Positions 1 to 10,669 of a DNA stretch of 23,148 nt are shown here, piece after piece. Every line of letters starts with the position of its first letter. The first letter of the stretch is position 1. This DNA comes from Spongospora subterranea (Eukaryota > Endomyxa > Phytomyxea > Plasmodiophorida > Plasmodiophoridae). The stretch spans positions 1 through 23,148 of the forward strand of contig OUQQ01000302.1 of NCBI GenBank assembly GCA_900404475.1. Reading direction: 5' to 3'. The notes below the pieces were generated by a model that worked only from the letters and a program-made list of their open reading frames with translations, had not been told where the DNA came from and ran no database searches. The position numbers and the translations under genes are program-made.

Positions 1-540
1 CAACGCCGCGTTGCTGATCATAGAATTGGGCCCCCAGGTGTTATAAGAATGATTCATCATTTCGTACTAATTGATAAACACTTCCCGCACTCCCCGCCGA
101 GTTCTCGGTTTTAAATCTCCTCAAATTCATGCTCTGGATCGGCATCAGCGTCAGCCCGACTTCCCAAGAGCATCGGTTGCACTTGTAATAGATTCTGAAG
201 AGCCTTGTTGAAATTGCCCAACATGTCGCATCCGTTGAACATGTAGCACAACCTCCTTGCCATCAATGTTGTCTTGAACCCGATACAGAATATGGCTTAG
301 AACCGCGGTGACTCGCATGGTTCACTTCAATGTCGATGACGCTTCCTGTCAACTCGTTTTGGAACAGTTGGTGAATTACGGTAGATCAGGTCTACAATTT
401 GTAATCAATCGATTTCCTTCCTGAATTGCACCGATTTTACGTCTTCTGACCGCCTCACGATCAGATTCACCCTGTTGAAGAGTTTGCTGAAGACGATCAA
501 CATGACTCCTTATCAGGTGCAATAACATCCCATCCAGTCA
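1..540 (-). pseudogene. Decayed Ty3/gypsy-type integrase C-terminus with chromodomain (left copy)
   Basis: Reading the minus strand downward from about 540, degenerate integrase C-terminal coding sequence is visible. At about 297-220 there is the segment YRVQDNIDGKEVVLHVQR, which resembles the conserved 'Y.V.dl..Gk...vHv.RLr' stretch after the integrase core of gypsy elements. From about 140 down to 1 comes a chromodomain-like region with EFEEILKPRTRRG and NHSYNTWGPNS, separated by an in-frame TAG where an aromatic residue is expected. Other frames carry stops between the two parts, so this is a relic. The copy continues off the left edge. It is repeated in inverted orientation at about 725-905. 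Family assignment is by motif recognition only; the exact element family cannot be named. Confidence 0.6.
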
Positions 541-945
541 GTTATCATGAGATTCGAGGGTAAGATAGGATCCCGTCCAAATAAGAAATATGGAATGGAG
601 TATCTTCCTAGACTCCTTGAGACCCTTGCACGATATGCGAACATGATTGCGGGCACGTGTTGGTCCCAGTTTCGATGGTGCTCTTGACAGCTGGGAACAA
701 ATTTCTTGGCCTAGGGACCTCTGACACTTCAGATATCTGAACTTGGAAGTCGGGGACGCTGATGACGATCCGAGTATGAAATCGAGGAGATTTTGAAACA
801 GAGAACTCGGTGGGGAATATGGAAGTGTTATCAAATGGAAAGGGTATGATGAATCAATCCTACAACACCCGGGATCCCACTTCTATGCTCAACGACGCGG
901 CGTTGGCTGAAATCTCAAGTGTATTGGCACGTAAGAAGACGACGG
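541..945 (+). pseudogene. Second, inverted copy of the integrase/chromodomain fragment
   Basis: The plus strand at about 725-905 is an imperfect reverse complement of 1-180. Bases 838-905 match 1-65 and 745-837 match about 66-165, with scattered substitutions and small indels. The chromodomain signature is spread over three frames: YEIEEILKQR from 775, VIKWKGYDES from 827, then SYNTRDPTSM from 858. This shows at least two frameshifts. Upstream, 541-725 resembles the integrase part of the left copy only weakly. The two copies face away from each other around position 540. It looks like a dead mobile-element fragment, not a host chromodomain gene. Confidence 0.6.
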
Positions 946-1110
946 CGATGTCTACAATATTTCCTGGTCTCGGTAAGGGACGATGACTTGATTTCCCCAA
1001 CACGATCAACGTTCAGTTTGCGTCAGTCAGTGAATCTTTCGTTGGTTCAACACGGTACTCGTGTCTAACAATTGCTGGCACACATCTAACTATTGAACCG
1101 TTATAATCTG

Positions 1111-1647
1111 ATGAGATATGTCCAGAACGGTATTCTGCAGAGCAAACGGTCGAAGCTCTTTACCCAAGATTTCGTCTGGAAAGATATTTCACTTATAACA
1201 GCTAAATATCTTACTACTGCAGATCTCAATGAATTAGCAGCCAGCTCTCGTCGCTGTCGTCAATGTTGAACGTGGGAAAGTTTCTTCGAAAAGAAAAGTT
1301 GCGTATTGAAAAGCTCCAAATCAAGCCAGAACGAAGTAAGAAGCTCTGAATGAGCATTTGGGTTTTAGAAAAAGTAAAATTTGTGCACAGAAAATCGTGT
1401 CGAACAGACGCCATGGCTCCCAACTAGACATACTCCTCATTGCATAGATCTCTTCAGCATATCACCATTCTTTTCAGATAATGATCAGAAGTATATGCGC
1501 CCTCAAGACTACGAAATGGTGAATTCGGCCATTAACAAGACTAAACCCGAGATTAGGGTTTCGCCCTGGCAGCCCACTCATCGTTCCAAAAAGGTTCGTT
1601 TAGCATCAAGTGAACTTCGATCTTTTAACCCCATTTATAGGGGATGA
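1111..1647 (+). CDS. Tentative small orphan gene, three exons
   Basis: Proposed exons are 1111-1258, 1294-1335 and 1391-1647, giving 148 codons plus TGA. The second intron (1336-1390, 55 nt, GTAAGA donor and CACAG acceptor) matches the other genes well and keeps the frame. The first (1259-1293, 35 nt, AAAG acceptor) is unusually short, so a frameshift or assembly error there is equally possible. The predicted protein has segments TADLNELAASSRRC and, near the C-terminus, SPWQPTHRSKKVRLASSELR; it is basic at the end and has no membrane segment. I do not recognise the family. It converges on the CEP290 3' end, with stops 130 bp apart. It could be a real short gene, the tail of a longer one, or a fragment of the neighbouring mobile DNA. 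Confidence 0.4.
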
Positions 1648-1777
1648 AAGGTTTATTCAGTTACCAGAGATATTCGTCAGAATGGGAGATATATTTCAAT
1701 TCTCGCCAGGAAAAAGATTCATTGAAAAATTGCCAGTCAAATAAAGGTGTACATAGATATTAGTATAAACGGTTTAT

Positions 1778-4700
1778 TTATCTATCAACTGAGAGTTCTC
1801 CAAATTCTGCCCTATACTGGCTAAGTTTTTTGGACGACTCAGAGTATTGGAACTTCAAATCCTCGATTTCATCGAAAAACGATACGTCGAACGCACTTAG
1901 CTCCGTTTTCAATGCCTAATCAGTCTTTAGAACACCTTAGCGAAAATATATTGGAGAGTATACCTCATTCTCAGCAAGCAGATCGGCGCATTGCTTTCCC
2001 ATTTCGATTAACCGTACCGATTCCGGAATCGCTGCAGAGGGAGCCGGAGGTGCAGGTAGAGGTGCAACTGAGTTTTCAAACTAAGGTGGGGTTTGTAATA
2101 AGACAACCGTCAACACAACCTTGTTCATGCAGTTTAACTTGAAGATGGTCTACAGTTTCACTAAGAATTTTTACTTGCTTCTCCAGAGCATCGGTAGAAT
2201 CTTTCAACAACGATATCTCAGAGTGTTTAGCTGATAATTCCTTTTTACACTACAAAAAACGAAGTCTGGTTCAAAACGATTTGACTATGGACCATGAAGC
2301 TATTACTTTGGTAATTTCTTTACGCAAAGACCGACATGCCAATTTATCGGAAGCTGCGCTTCTAGAAAGGGCCGCTATTTCCTCCCCTTTCTTGTTCAGT
2401 TCTGCGGTCAAGGCGTCAACTTGGGCAGCCCAATCTTTTCTAGCCTAATCAGTGCACAGGACTCCATCAACACAACTTCGGTCTCTGATGGCATTTACTA
2501 CCTTTTTCAGAGCACGAATCGCTTCGCTGTATTTTGTATGTGAATGCGAATTTGACCGGAGTGTTTCGTTTTCTTGCTTTAGTGTATCGATTACTTTCGT
2601 CATTGAGTCGATTGTTGAAACGAGTTCTTCTTGAGCTTTTACCTCCTACAATCAGAAGTCAGCACCGAAAGGCGAAGCAAGATTAACAACCAATGGAACC
2701 TTAGCATTACCACCATTTGTCTTAATTTGAAGTGGTAAGATCTGCTCAAGTTGTTTGATCCGTTTCCTTAACCTGTTAATGATAACGGAAGAGTGCTCCT
2801 TGTCAAACCGAAGTTCTAGGTTCTCACAGCTCGCCGTAAGATTCTTTTGAGCTAGGTCCTAACAACAATATAAATTCGTAAAAAAGGGGGAACATGGGTT
2901 CCCTGACATCAAGGTCTAGCTTCAGCTTAGATTTCTCCAGACCAGAGCGAGGTTTGTCTTTGAGCTGCATTCGCAACGAATCTCGTTCATGCTCAAGTTG
3001 TGATATTCGGTTGCCACATTCTACAGTTAGCCTGTAGTAAAGGTGTCATAGAAACTATCAGATGTAATCATACAGTTCGAACTTGCGTTTCAACGTTGAT
3101 ATCTGTTCTTCTGCGCTAAACAGTTGTTGCCGCAGTTCTTCAACTGATTCTAAATTCTCAACAACGCAACGTGAATTCGAACGCGATTTTTGAAGTGACT
3201 GTAATCTGGCATTAAGCTCAGCAACATCCTGTTTGGCATTCTCCAGCTTGAAGGATAAATCAGAAACCAGTGATTCGGCGGCAGAAAGTTGTTCGGTTTT
3301 CTCTTTCAGCTTGGCCTAAATCAAGCGAATGTCAGCAGACACAAGACAGCCTTGAGCAGATCCAACCTTCAACAAATCTGCCCTCTTTTCCTGCTTCTTT
3401 TTCGCTTCCCATAACCCAGTAATGGATTTGTTGGCGTCTTCAGCGACGTCGTCACACTGCACAGCAATGCTAACGCAAACCAGATCGCCTCTGATGGGGC
3501 TACACGAACGGGACACACTTCCACATCCTGATCACTGTTAGGTGAAAACAGGATTCGAAACAGAAAACCACACCAGGTTGCGATGTTTCTGAGCTGGAAT
3601 TTAAAGTGGAAATAAGACGTTCTTTGCTTTCCAGCAAACCAGTGAGCCGTTGAATCTCGATATTGCCTGATAACAGAATACATGTTAATAATCAGAATTT
3701 GTCTAGCCTAGTTTAAAACTGTTAATAAAGCGAACGCGTCATAACTCTCGTTAATAACAAGGGAAATGTGAGATTACACTGATCAAGTTCGCAAGTTGCC
3801 TGCTTTAAGGAGTTCGAAGCCGAAAGATATTTAGTTCGGGTTGCCTTGAGCTTGCTCTGTAATGAAAGGTGCTGACTCTGTAGATGTTTGAGCTTATCGG
3901 ATACGACCTCTTGTGCCGATTCCGACGCAAGCTTACTATCAGCTAAATCTGAATGTAATTTTGAGCATTCATCCTGCAGTGAACTAACATTGTGGGCCTT
4001 AATGATCACGGTGATGATTGCACAAAAATTGAATACCTAATTTCACTCAATGCTTTCTGTTTGGCGACTTCTGCCTTCTTTAATGTAGACCGCAAATGCA
4101 GAATGAGTCTTTCATGATCAGCATTCGAAACTGGTGAGCCCTATCACATTTTCTTCATTCGTCATCTCCATTCGTGATTCATCAATTCAAGGTAAAATAC
4201 CGCTGAGACCGCCGGAGCCATTCGATGTTGAAGAACATCTTCTTTGAGCTGTACGATCGCTGCTTCTAAGTGGGTCTGCTGTCGCTGTTTTTCGTGAAGT
4301 TCGGCACGCAGCGCCTCAAGTACAGCTCCTGTTTCACTGAAGTCACTTTTTGTAGCATCAGAAGAATGAACACGATTTTCAAGGGATTCTTTTTCCGCTT
4401 GCAATGCTAAGCACCTACATCAACAAAGCCTATCATTGATGTCCCGAATTACACCTGGAATAACCAACCTGGCGTTAGAATTTTGAAGAAGAATCTGAAC
4501 AGTCTTTAGCTCAGTAGAAAGTTCCTATAATGCTGCTTGTAAAACATACTGAATAAGCCTACAATTGTAAGAATTCGTGAACCTGAATGGTGCTCTCCCT
4601 TCCAGCAATGTTTTCTTGCAATTGTTCAAGCGTGATCAAATTCGAGGGAATTTTCTGAATATCTTCGATCCGTTGCAAAGCAGATTGTAGTAATGTCGAC

Positions 4701-7700
4701 TGGTCTAACTGTTCTTGTGTAAGTCTTTCCTGTAACTGCTCGAGAGATGCGAAATCTAGCTCTTTTTCACGATTGTATTTGTGTAGTGTCCTCTCGAGAA
4801 TTTCTCTGAAAACCCGACTAAGAACAAAATGCAACAAATTATTGCTTTGGTACCGATATCGGGTTAAAACCGAATTCTTTTGTAAAAGCAAATCCCGTAA
4901 GCTCTGGATTGTCAGCTCAGCGGTTTTAAGAATTCGCTCATTGGTGACCTCAGCTTCGCTTTTTTCCCCATCGCTTTTTTCAACAGTAACGTCGACGCGA
5001 ATTTTTGATTCTAACCTGAATGTTGAAACATGCGCATCAGTTGCTTTGACGACTGTGCCACAGTACGTACTTCGCCACTTGTTGTCGCAGCAAAGCTATG
5101 ACTTCATCTTTACTCTCTAGAACAGAGTTAATACGCCTCATTTCACCTTGGATGCGAGCCAGTTCCGCTTCATAATGACTCTGTAATGCGCCGTGTTTCT
5201 CATCTGGATTCACGAAAGCGTGGGCCGCAACCACTTTTTTTTGAGAAAACTCTAGCATCGAAGCAGCTTGTCGTTTGAAATGAAGCTGTTGGGTTTCCAA
5301 GCGGGCATCCTGGAAAGCCTCAATGAACGAAATAAAACAAACAATACAGCGTGTACCTTATCAGATATAATGTCACGCAAACGTCCCATCTCAGACTCAT
5401 GTTCACAAACGCACTTCTCCAGGAAGTCATTCTTCTGCTGAAGCGAACGACATTGGTGCTGAAACAGTCGGTAAGTCTCTGAAGAGGATAGCACGACAAA
5501 AATTAAGTCACCTGTAATTGCATTTGCGATACTTTCAGTTCACGAAACTTCTTTGTCCATTCTAAGAGATGAAACTGCAGCTGTTCATCATATGTTTCAG
5601 GATCAAGTGACTGCATATGATTGGTAACATTGGTCTCTTCAACAATGCATTCTCTCGCAATCTTCAATAAGGCAAGCTCTTGTTCCGAAGATCGGCATCG
5701 ATCATCAAGCTTGACCAGGTCTATTGCAATTACATAAGGATTCGGTTTGGATTTGGGCAATATGATACCATCACGAGCGCTCTGTAGTCGTTGAACTAAC
5801 CACGAGTTCGTTTGCTGAAGAGCTGCTGCTTGTTCTGCGTTGAGACCATTGCCGGTAATTGACGTTACGTCAGCAAGACAAGCCTGGAGAAACCGAATTC
5901 GCGAACGAAGATTTGAATTCTCCACGAACGACGCCGTAGTCAACTCGTCATGAGACTGGCATTCACGCAAGAGGTCGGATTCCAATCTTGAAGGAATAAA
6001 TAGACAGTTGGATGGGCACACCAAAACAGCATACCTGTTCACAACATTATCGTGATCCTCCACAGTCCGCTTCAACTCTCGAATCTCTATCCTAGCAGAT
6101 ATGAGCTCATGATGCAGCTGCCCGATCCGCGATTGCTCATCGCTGTTACATTGCAAATCGGATAGAGCCAGTCGAAGTCCTGACCACAGTTCAACATGAG
6201 TTCTTGAAAGTACACAAGCAGAATGTGTACCTTGGATTTCTGATTCAACATCTTGGTTTCCTTGGCATAACTGATTGGCTTGGGTTTTGGCAATTTCAAA
6301 AAGTTTTCTGAAGCGATTGACTTCTCGCTTTGTATGTTGAATGACATTTTTTAACTCTGCTGATGACTCTTGATAGGATTTTTCTGACTGTGACATCGTC
6401 TTTTGAAGTTTCTGAACCGTTTCTTGCTCGCTATGGTATAGCAGCAAAATCGATTTGTACTTCTGCTCTAATATATTTAAATCCGTTGAAACTTGGGTGT
6501 AGCGCGTTTCACAACCTGTTGCACGCTCTTGCATCCGATTCATACTTCTGACAGCATTGCCTTCCCGAACTTCCAAAGCGGCAATGTGAGCAATTAGTTG
6601 AACTCGATCGTCATCTGTGTTGGAAACCTCATCAACCACAGATTCACAATAAAAATGCCAAACCATATGCACCTTCACTAGCCATACTGTCAAGCTTGCT
6701 TTGGAGAATTTGTATAGTAGCTTCAGAGCTTTCGTGTCTTTCTCTAGATAAGATGGCTTCTTTTTGAGCAATATCGACGTCCCTTCGAAGATCTTGTATC
6801 TCCTGACATTGGTGTTGAAGATCTGCGTTTTCCTTGAGGCATTCGCAAAGCCTTGGACGATTAAATATGCATCAACGAAACGTCCCCGGCATTACCTTTT
6901 GTGTGTGAATGAACCCTGCTGAACTAAGGTGTCGTATAGAGTCTGCGAAACCGATAAACGAAGTTGCTCCTCAAGAGCACTCACTTGTGAATTCGACGCC
7001 GCCTTACTATTCTCGAGTTGTAAAATGCGAGTTTTCAACACTTGCTCTAGTTTTATGCGGTTATCTCGACTACGGTTTTCACGCTGAGAAAACGCTGAAA
7101 CAACAATTCCGAAATGGGCGCAAAAAAACTAACTGTTTCCAGGTTCAACAGTGATTGTTCAAGAATGGCGAGCTTCCTTGTCAAAACAGTTTCATTTGCT
7201 TGTAATACAGTTACTTGCCTATAGAAACATGGTTTTACAAGAATTTGCAGATATAATCGACGCGAGACCTTCGATTTTCTTCATTTATATTCTCGATATC
7301 TTTGTTGTCCCCAATTGACCTCAGTGATACCAATGCGGAATCCCTTTCAATCATTAGCTGGTTCAACTGCAATTGAAGCTGGTCAACTTTTGTATGCAGC
7401 TGTTCCCTTTCGTCAGTAAATTGATGAAGACGTTCAGAATAAGAGGTAAATAACGCATTGATGATGGACGATGTATGAGTAATGGACGCTTCGTACTTGG
7501 CGATAGTTGTAGCAGACAGGTCAAGAACCTTTTCGGTTGACAATATTTCTTCCATACAAAGAAGTAATTCTTGGGAAAGCTCAGCCCTGCAAACAATGTT
7601 ATTTACTATTCACAAATCGGACGATAATCGATATTACGGGCTCTGACATTGACTGTCGTCGGATCCTTCATCCAGACCGCCATCTTTGGGAGTTAAGACA

Positions 7701-9971
7701 TCATTCTGGCTAGACCGAGACCTGACTGAAAATAAGCAAACACGACAGTACGAAAACAACACGAACGAGCTGACGACATCTTATCTTGATTAACGGCAGT
7801 AGAATCGGCAGCGTTTGGTAATGCCTTCCCATTATTAGCATGCTGACTGATCTTGATTTGATTTATATTTTCAAGAATTTCGGCAACGCGCTCATCGCCG
7901 TGACTTTTGATCTTTTCTAATAGTGCAGATCGAAGTTCGTTGCATTCAATTAAAGACTATCGTATCAGCTAAGGACAGCCAAATAATTACATTCCATATA
8001 TAGTACTTCTGAGTATTTTGCACGTAGTTCAGCTAGCAGACTTTGACTCGATTGCAACTCAGCGTTCAACCTCTCGGTTTCATCATGCACAGGCAAATCA
8101 GGATCATTGTCCCTCAATTTTTCAGCATACTGAACGAAATGTAAGTCTAAAGCAGATCCATGATCGTAAGCTTACTTGTTCGACAAGCTTCATTTTGTCT
8201 ACAGAAAGGCCAAAAAATACCACTCCGGTTTCCCCAGTTTGAACCGCTTTGACCCGAAGTTCTTCTAATATTTCCAATCTGAGACAGAACTAAATTCGAC
8301 AGCAAAAGTTTCAGATTCGTTGACACCTTTCTGATTCAAGGCGTTGGATACGAGAAGAATAATGGTCGACCAGCGCCGACAGACGCTGAACTTCAACGTT
8401 ATGCTCAAGTTCCAGTTCCTCCTCATTGATTTCCCACCCAATGTCAACTCCAGCTTTCGCTCGAAGAGCGCTATCAGACAAACATCCTCATCAGAACTGT
8501 CGCCGCCAAGTCCATTTGACCGACCGGTTCTCGCTAACAATTTTCTGAAGCTGCTTTTCTCGAATATTTAGCTTTGTTGAGATCTCCAGAACCTCTTTCT
8601 CTCTCAGTGATAGTTCAGCTTTCTTTTTCCGAAGATCTTTCATGGCATCGTCGATTGAATAACCTAATTCAAAATTTTGCGTTAAAACCTTTTTTACTTA
8701 AACCCGAAGAATCTTACCTTGCTCGTAAGCTTGCAACTGATTGGCTAGGTCCATAAGCTCTTGGTCAGTGTTAAGTACCTTAGATAGCAATAGATCGTAA
8801 CGCTTCCGCTCCTCTTCGAGTTCAATATCCCTGAAACATCACGTTCGATAGGAGACAAACGCAGAAACACTGACGGTACTTGGCTTCAGATGCTGATTTG
8901 TGCTTGAGTAATTGTTCAGTAAGTTGAGAGACAGTATCTGAAAGAGTTCCCTAACCACCGCAACTCAATATGTGAATCAGCAATGATAATAAAAATTCCC
9001 CACCTGGACCTTGCTTTCAAATTCTTCTGTTCGAGCAATGATCTGAGCATTTTCGTTGTTGGCAGCAAGCAGCGAGGTTTCCAAGTTTTGGCGGTCCCAT
9101 TCTTTTTGCGAAAGGCTGTCTGTAAGAGAAGCAATGGTCGCCTCTAGCTCCTCTGATAAAGTGAATAGCATTATTTAGGGAAGGAAAACAGATACGAAGA
9201 TTGATACCAAGTTGAGTTCCGTCTTTCAATTTCGTGATTAAAGCAGATTGAGTTCGAAGCTGTGCTTCGAGATCTGCAACCTGAAGCTCAAAAACTTCAT
9301 CGCCTGATTTCTGCAGAATCAAAATCTATAGACCTTTTCGTTTAGGACGGTGTTGAGCTTCTCAGTTTCAAACTCAGCGGTTCGTATTGACCCAATCCGA
9401 GCTTCGAACGATGTTATCTCGTTGTCTAACTGTTCTCGGTCCTTATCATTACGTTGAGAAGAGCGCCGTTTTCTGGAACACGCATTGGATTACCAGCCTC
9501 ATTTGCTCAATTCCCAGCTTGGTCTGATTGCGGAAATCAGCAAACTCATTCTGGACTGTTTGGGTCAGAGCCTCCTGAGCTTCAAGACGTTCGGCTAGCT
9601 GTTGAGACTACGATCGTGGTCAGATGTCTATCCCATAATATAGTTATAAACGCACGTCAACTTGTTCCTGGTACAGGCTGGCTAGCTCCTTCTTCAAATC
9701 CCTATTTTCCTCTAATGCCTTCTGGAGTTGCTTCTAAAAAATCATTCAAAACTGTGTATTGATCAAGTTCCATCATGGCGACCTGTAGCGTCCCTTGTGA
9801 AGAAGCTGCCAATAATCTGGCAATCTCCTCATCTTTCTGGTCGCATTCAGTTTTCAGCTGTTGCAGCTGGTCCTCTAGCTCGCGGGTCGCTTTTTTGTTC
9901 AAAAATGTGGCAGGTGCGCCCGGGGGAGGATCACGTATTACAAGGGCTGTCCCTGGCCCAGGGTCATCCAT
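1778..9971 (-). CDS. CEP290: CEP290, ciliary transition-zone coiled-coil protein
   Basis: Large coiled-coil protein of the ciliary transition zone, where family members link axonemal microtubules to the membrane and gate entry into the cilium. Forty exons join to 6132 nt, about 2043 residues (human about 2479). Nearly the whole length is heptad-rich coiled coil. Landmarks recognised from the family, in colinear order: YEQG-SIDDA (~295) and ENRALRAKAGVDI (~340); VTVLQANETVLTRK; LLEWTKKFRELKVSQMQLQ (~1120); QLHFKRQAASMLEF...NPDE; LKTAELTIQSLRDLLLQKN; IQRLTGLLESKERL; and the family's characteristic C-terminus FDVSFFDEIEDLKFQY within the last exon. The family N-terminus before the first coil was not found; residue 1 matches roughly human residue 80-95, so the start at 9971 is provisional. 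A few junctions (exons 3-5, 13-14, 30-32) have alternatives. An AATAAA overlaps the stop (1773-1778). Confidence 0.93.
1778..9971 (-). other. CEP290: Exon map of CEP290 (40 exons, 39 introns)
   Basis: Exons in transcript order: 9971-9783, 9733-9656, 9607-9494, 9441-9334, 9280-9208, 9152-9004, 8950-8880, 8830-8718, 8663-8525, 8470-8327, 8278-8176, 8129-8007, 7956-7778, 7721-7638, 7586-7269, 7218-7134, 7083-6896, 6851-6673, 6614-6231, 6179-6035, 5986-5769, 5720-5512, 5458-5357, 5309-5071, 5015-4854, 4805-4583, 4524-4469, 4414-4201, 4140-4037, 3983-3778, 3666-3574, 3527-3367, 3315-3074, 3031-2908, 2858-2700, 2645-2502, 2444-2307, 2249-2120, 2067-1964, 1915-1778. All introns are GT-AG. Lengths are 42-60 nt except one of 111 nt (3667-3777). 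Three acceptors end in AAG (before 9441, 6851 and 5986). Least certain: the 4/5 junction (a 23-nt intron ending at 9311 would also keep the frame), the 13/14 junction, and exon 32, part of which could be a further 60-nt intron. Confidence 0.8.
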
Positions 9972-10669
9972 CGTCTGAACCTCAATTTCAGCTCAAGATG
10001 ATGATGATGATGATGATGTCTGAACAGAACAGGGCGCAGCCAGTCCAGTTCCAGGCCCTGTCATAACGGGCCGCGCCTCCCCTTGCACCACTGCACTTGT
10101 GGGGTTGACGCCGGTTGGCCACCACCTTGTGTGTTACACACTTTACCGGCAGTGCCATTGGCACAAGTTGTGTTGGCCCATATTGCGTCTGGGAAGAGGG
10201 CTTCTGGTGAACAAGCCAAGTCGGGCCGGTTTCCGAACTGTGATTAACCATACTAATGGTCAAGTCCTTTCTCATACTAATATCATCTTATCATGTTAGC
10301 TTTCTGCTCATGCTTTTCTTAACCGGGTGGGAAAGTTGTTCTCAACAGCATCACTGCAAACATCATTTTATAGTTGACACAAAACGAAAAACTTGAATCG
10401 TAATGAAAGTTATGTCAAATCGTTTCAACAAAACAAATATCGACCGACTTTGATGTTTTTGGGATCGCTTACTCTATAATCAAAAAGGTGTTCAAAACCA
10501 CATTATCAATCATTGTGGCGTCGACATCGCCCTTTTCAAGACATGCGTAATACCCAGATTGGTAGTTCAACATTGTTTCCTTTTGAACCATCGCATCCCT
10601 GATCAAGGATGAGCATTTGAAGATGGTGGTTGACATGGACCCCGTATACGGCTCATGAGATTAAAATCA
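9972..10669. other. Intergenic region between UTP10 3' end and CEP290 5' end
   Basis: About 700 bp that should hold the CEP290 promoter and 5' leader. I searched the minus strand for the conserved N-terminal CEP290 segment (an Asn-Ile-Asn-Trp-like start followed by a Leu-Pro motif) and did not find it. Open frames here are short and have no recognisable protein character. A CAG directly before the proposed ATG (9972-9977 on the minus strand) could be a splice acceptor, so an unseen 5' exon is possible. Apart from the microsatellite I see no other structure. Confidence 0.6.
9997..10018. repeat. (GAT)7 trinucleotide microsatellite
   Basis: A perfect run of seven GAT units plus one G on the plus strand (ATC on the CEP290 strand), ending 26 bp upstream of the proposed CEP290 ATG. 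It lies in the presumed 5' leader or promoter. If an upstream exon exists it could encode a short Ser, Ile or His run, depending on frame. Confidence 0.9.

Noticed and set aside
538..834. 98-codon minus-strand open frame
   Set aside because: Antisense to the decayed integrase/chromodomain copy and without protein character.
1226..1423. 65-codon minus-strand open frame
   Set aside because: Antisense to the tentative 1111-1647 gene; no recognisable features.
5503..6771. A 422-codon single-exon minus-strand gene
   Set aside because: It is four CEP290 exons read through three stop-free 3n introns, plus an unspliced end; introns are shown by splice sites and interruption of coiled coil by hydrophobic non-heptad stretches.
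9312..9333. A 23-nt intron between CEP290 exons 4 and 5
   Set aside because: A 53-nt alternative with the same phase fits the local intron sizes; kept as an open alternative in the exon map.
9702..10299. Several plus- and minus-strand open frames around the (GAT)7 run
   Set aside because: Shadows of CEP290 exon 1 or low-complexity translation of the microsatellite.
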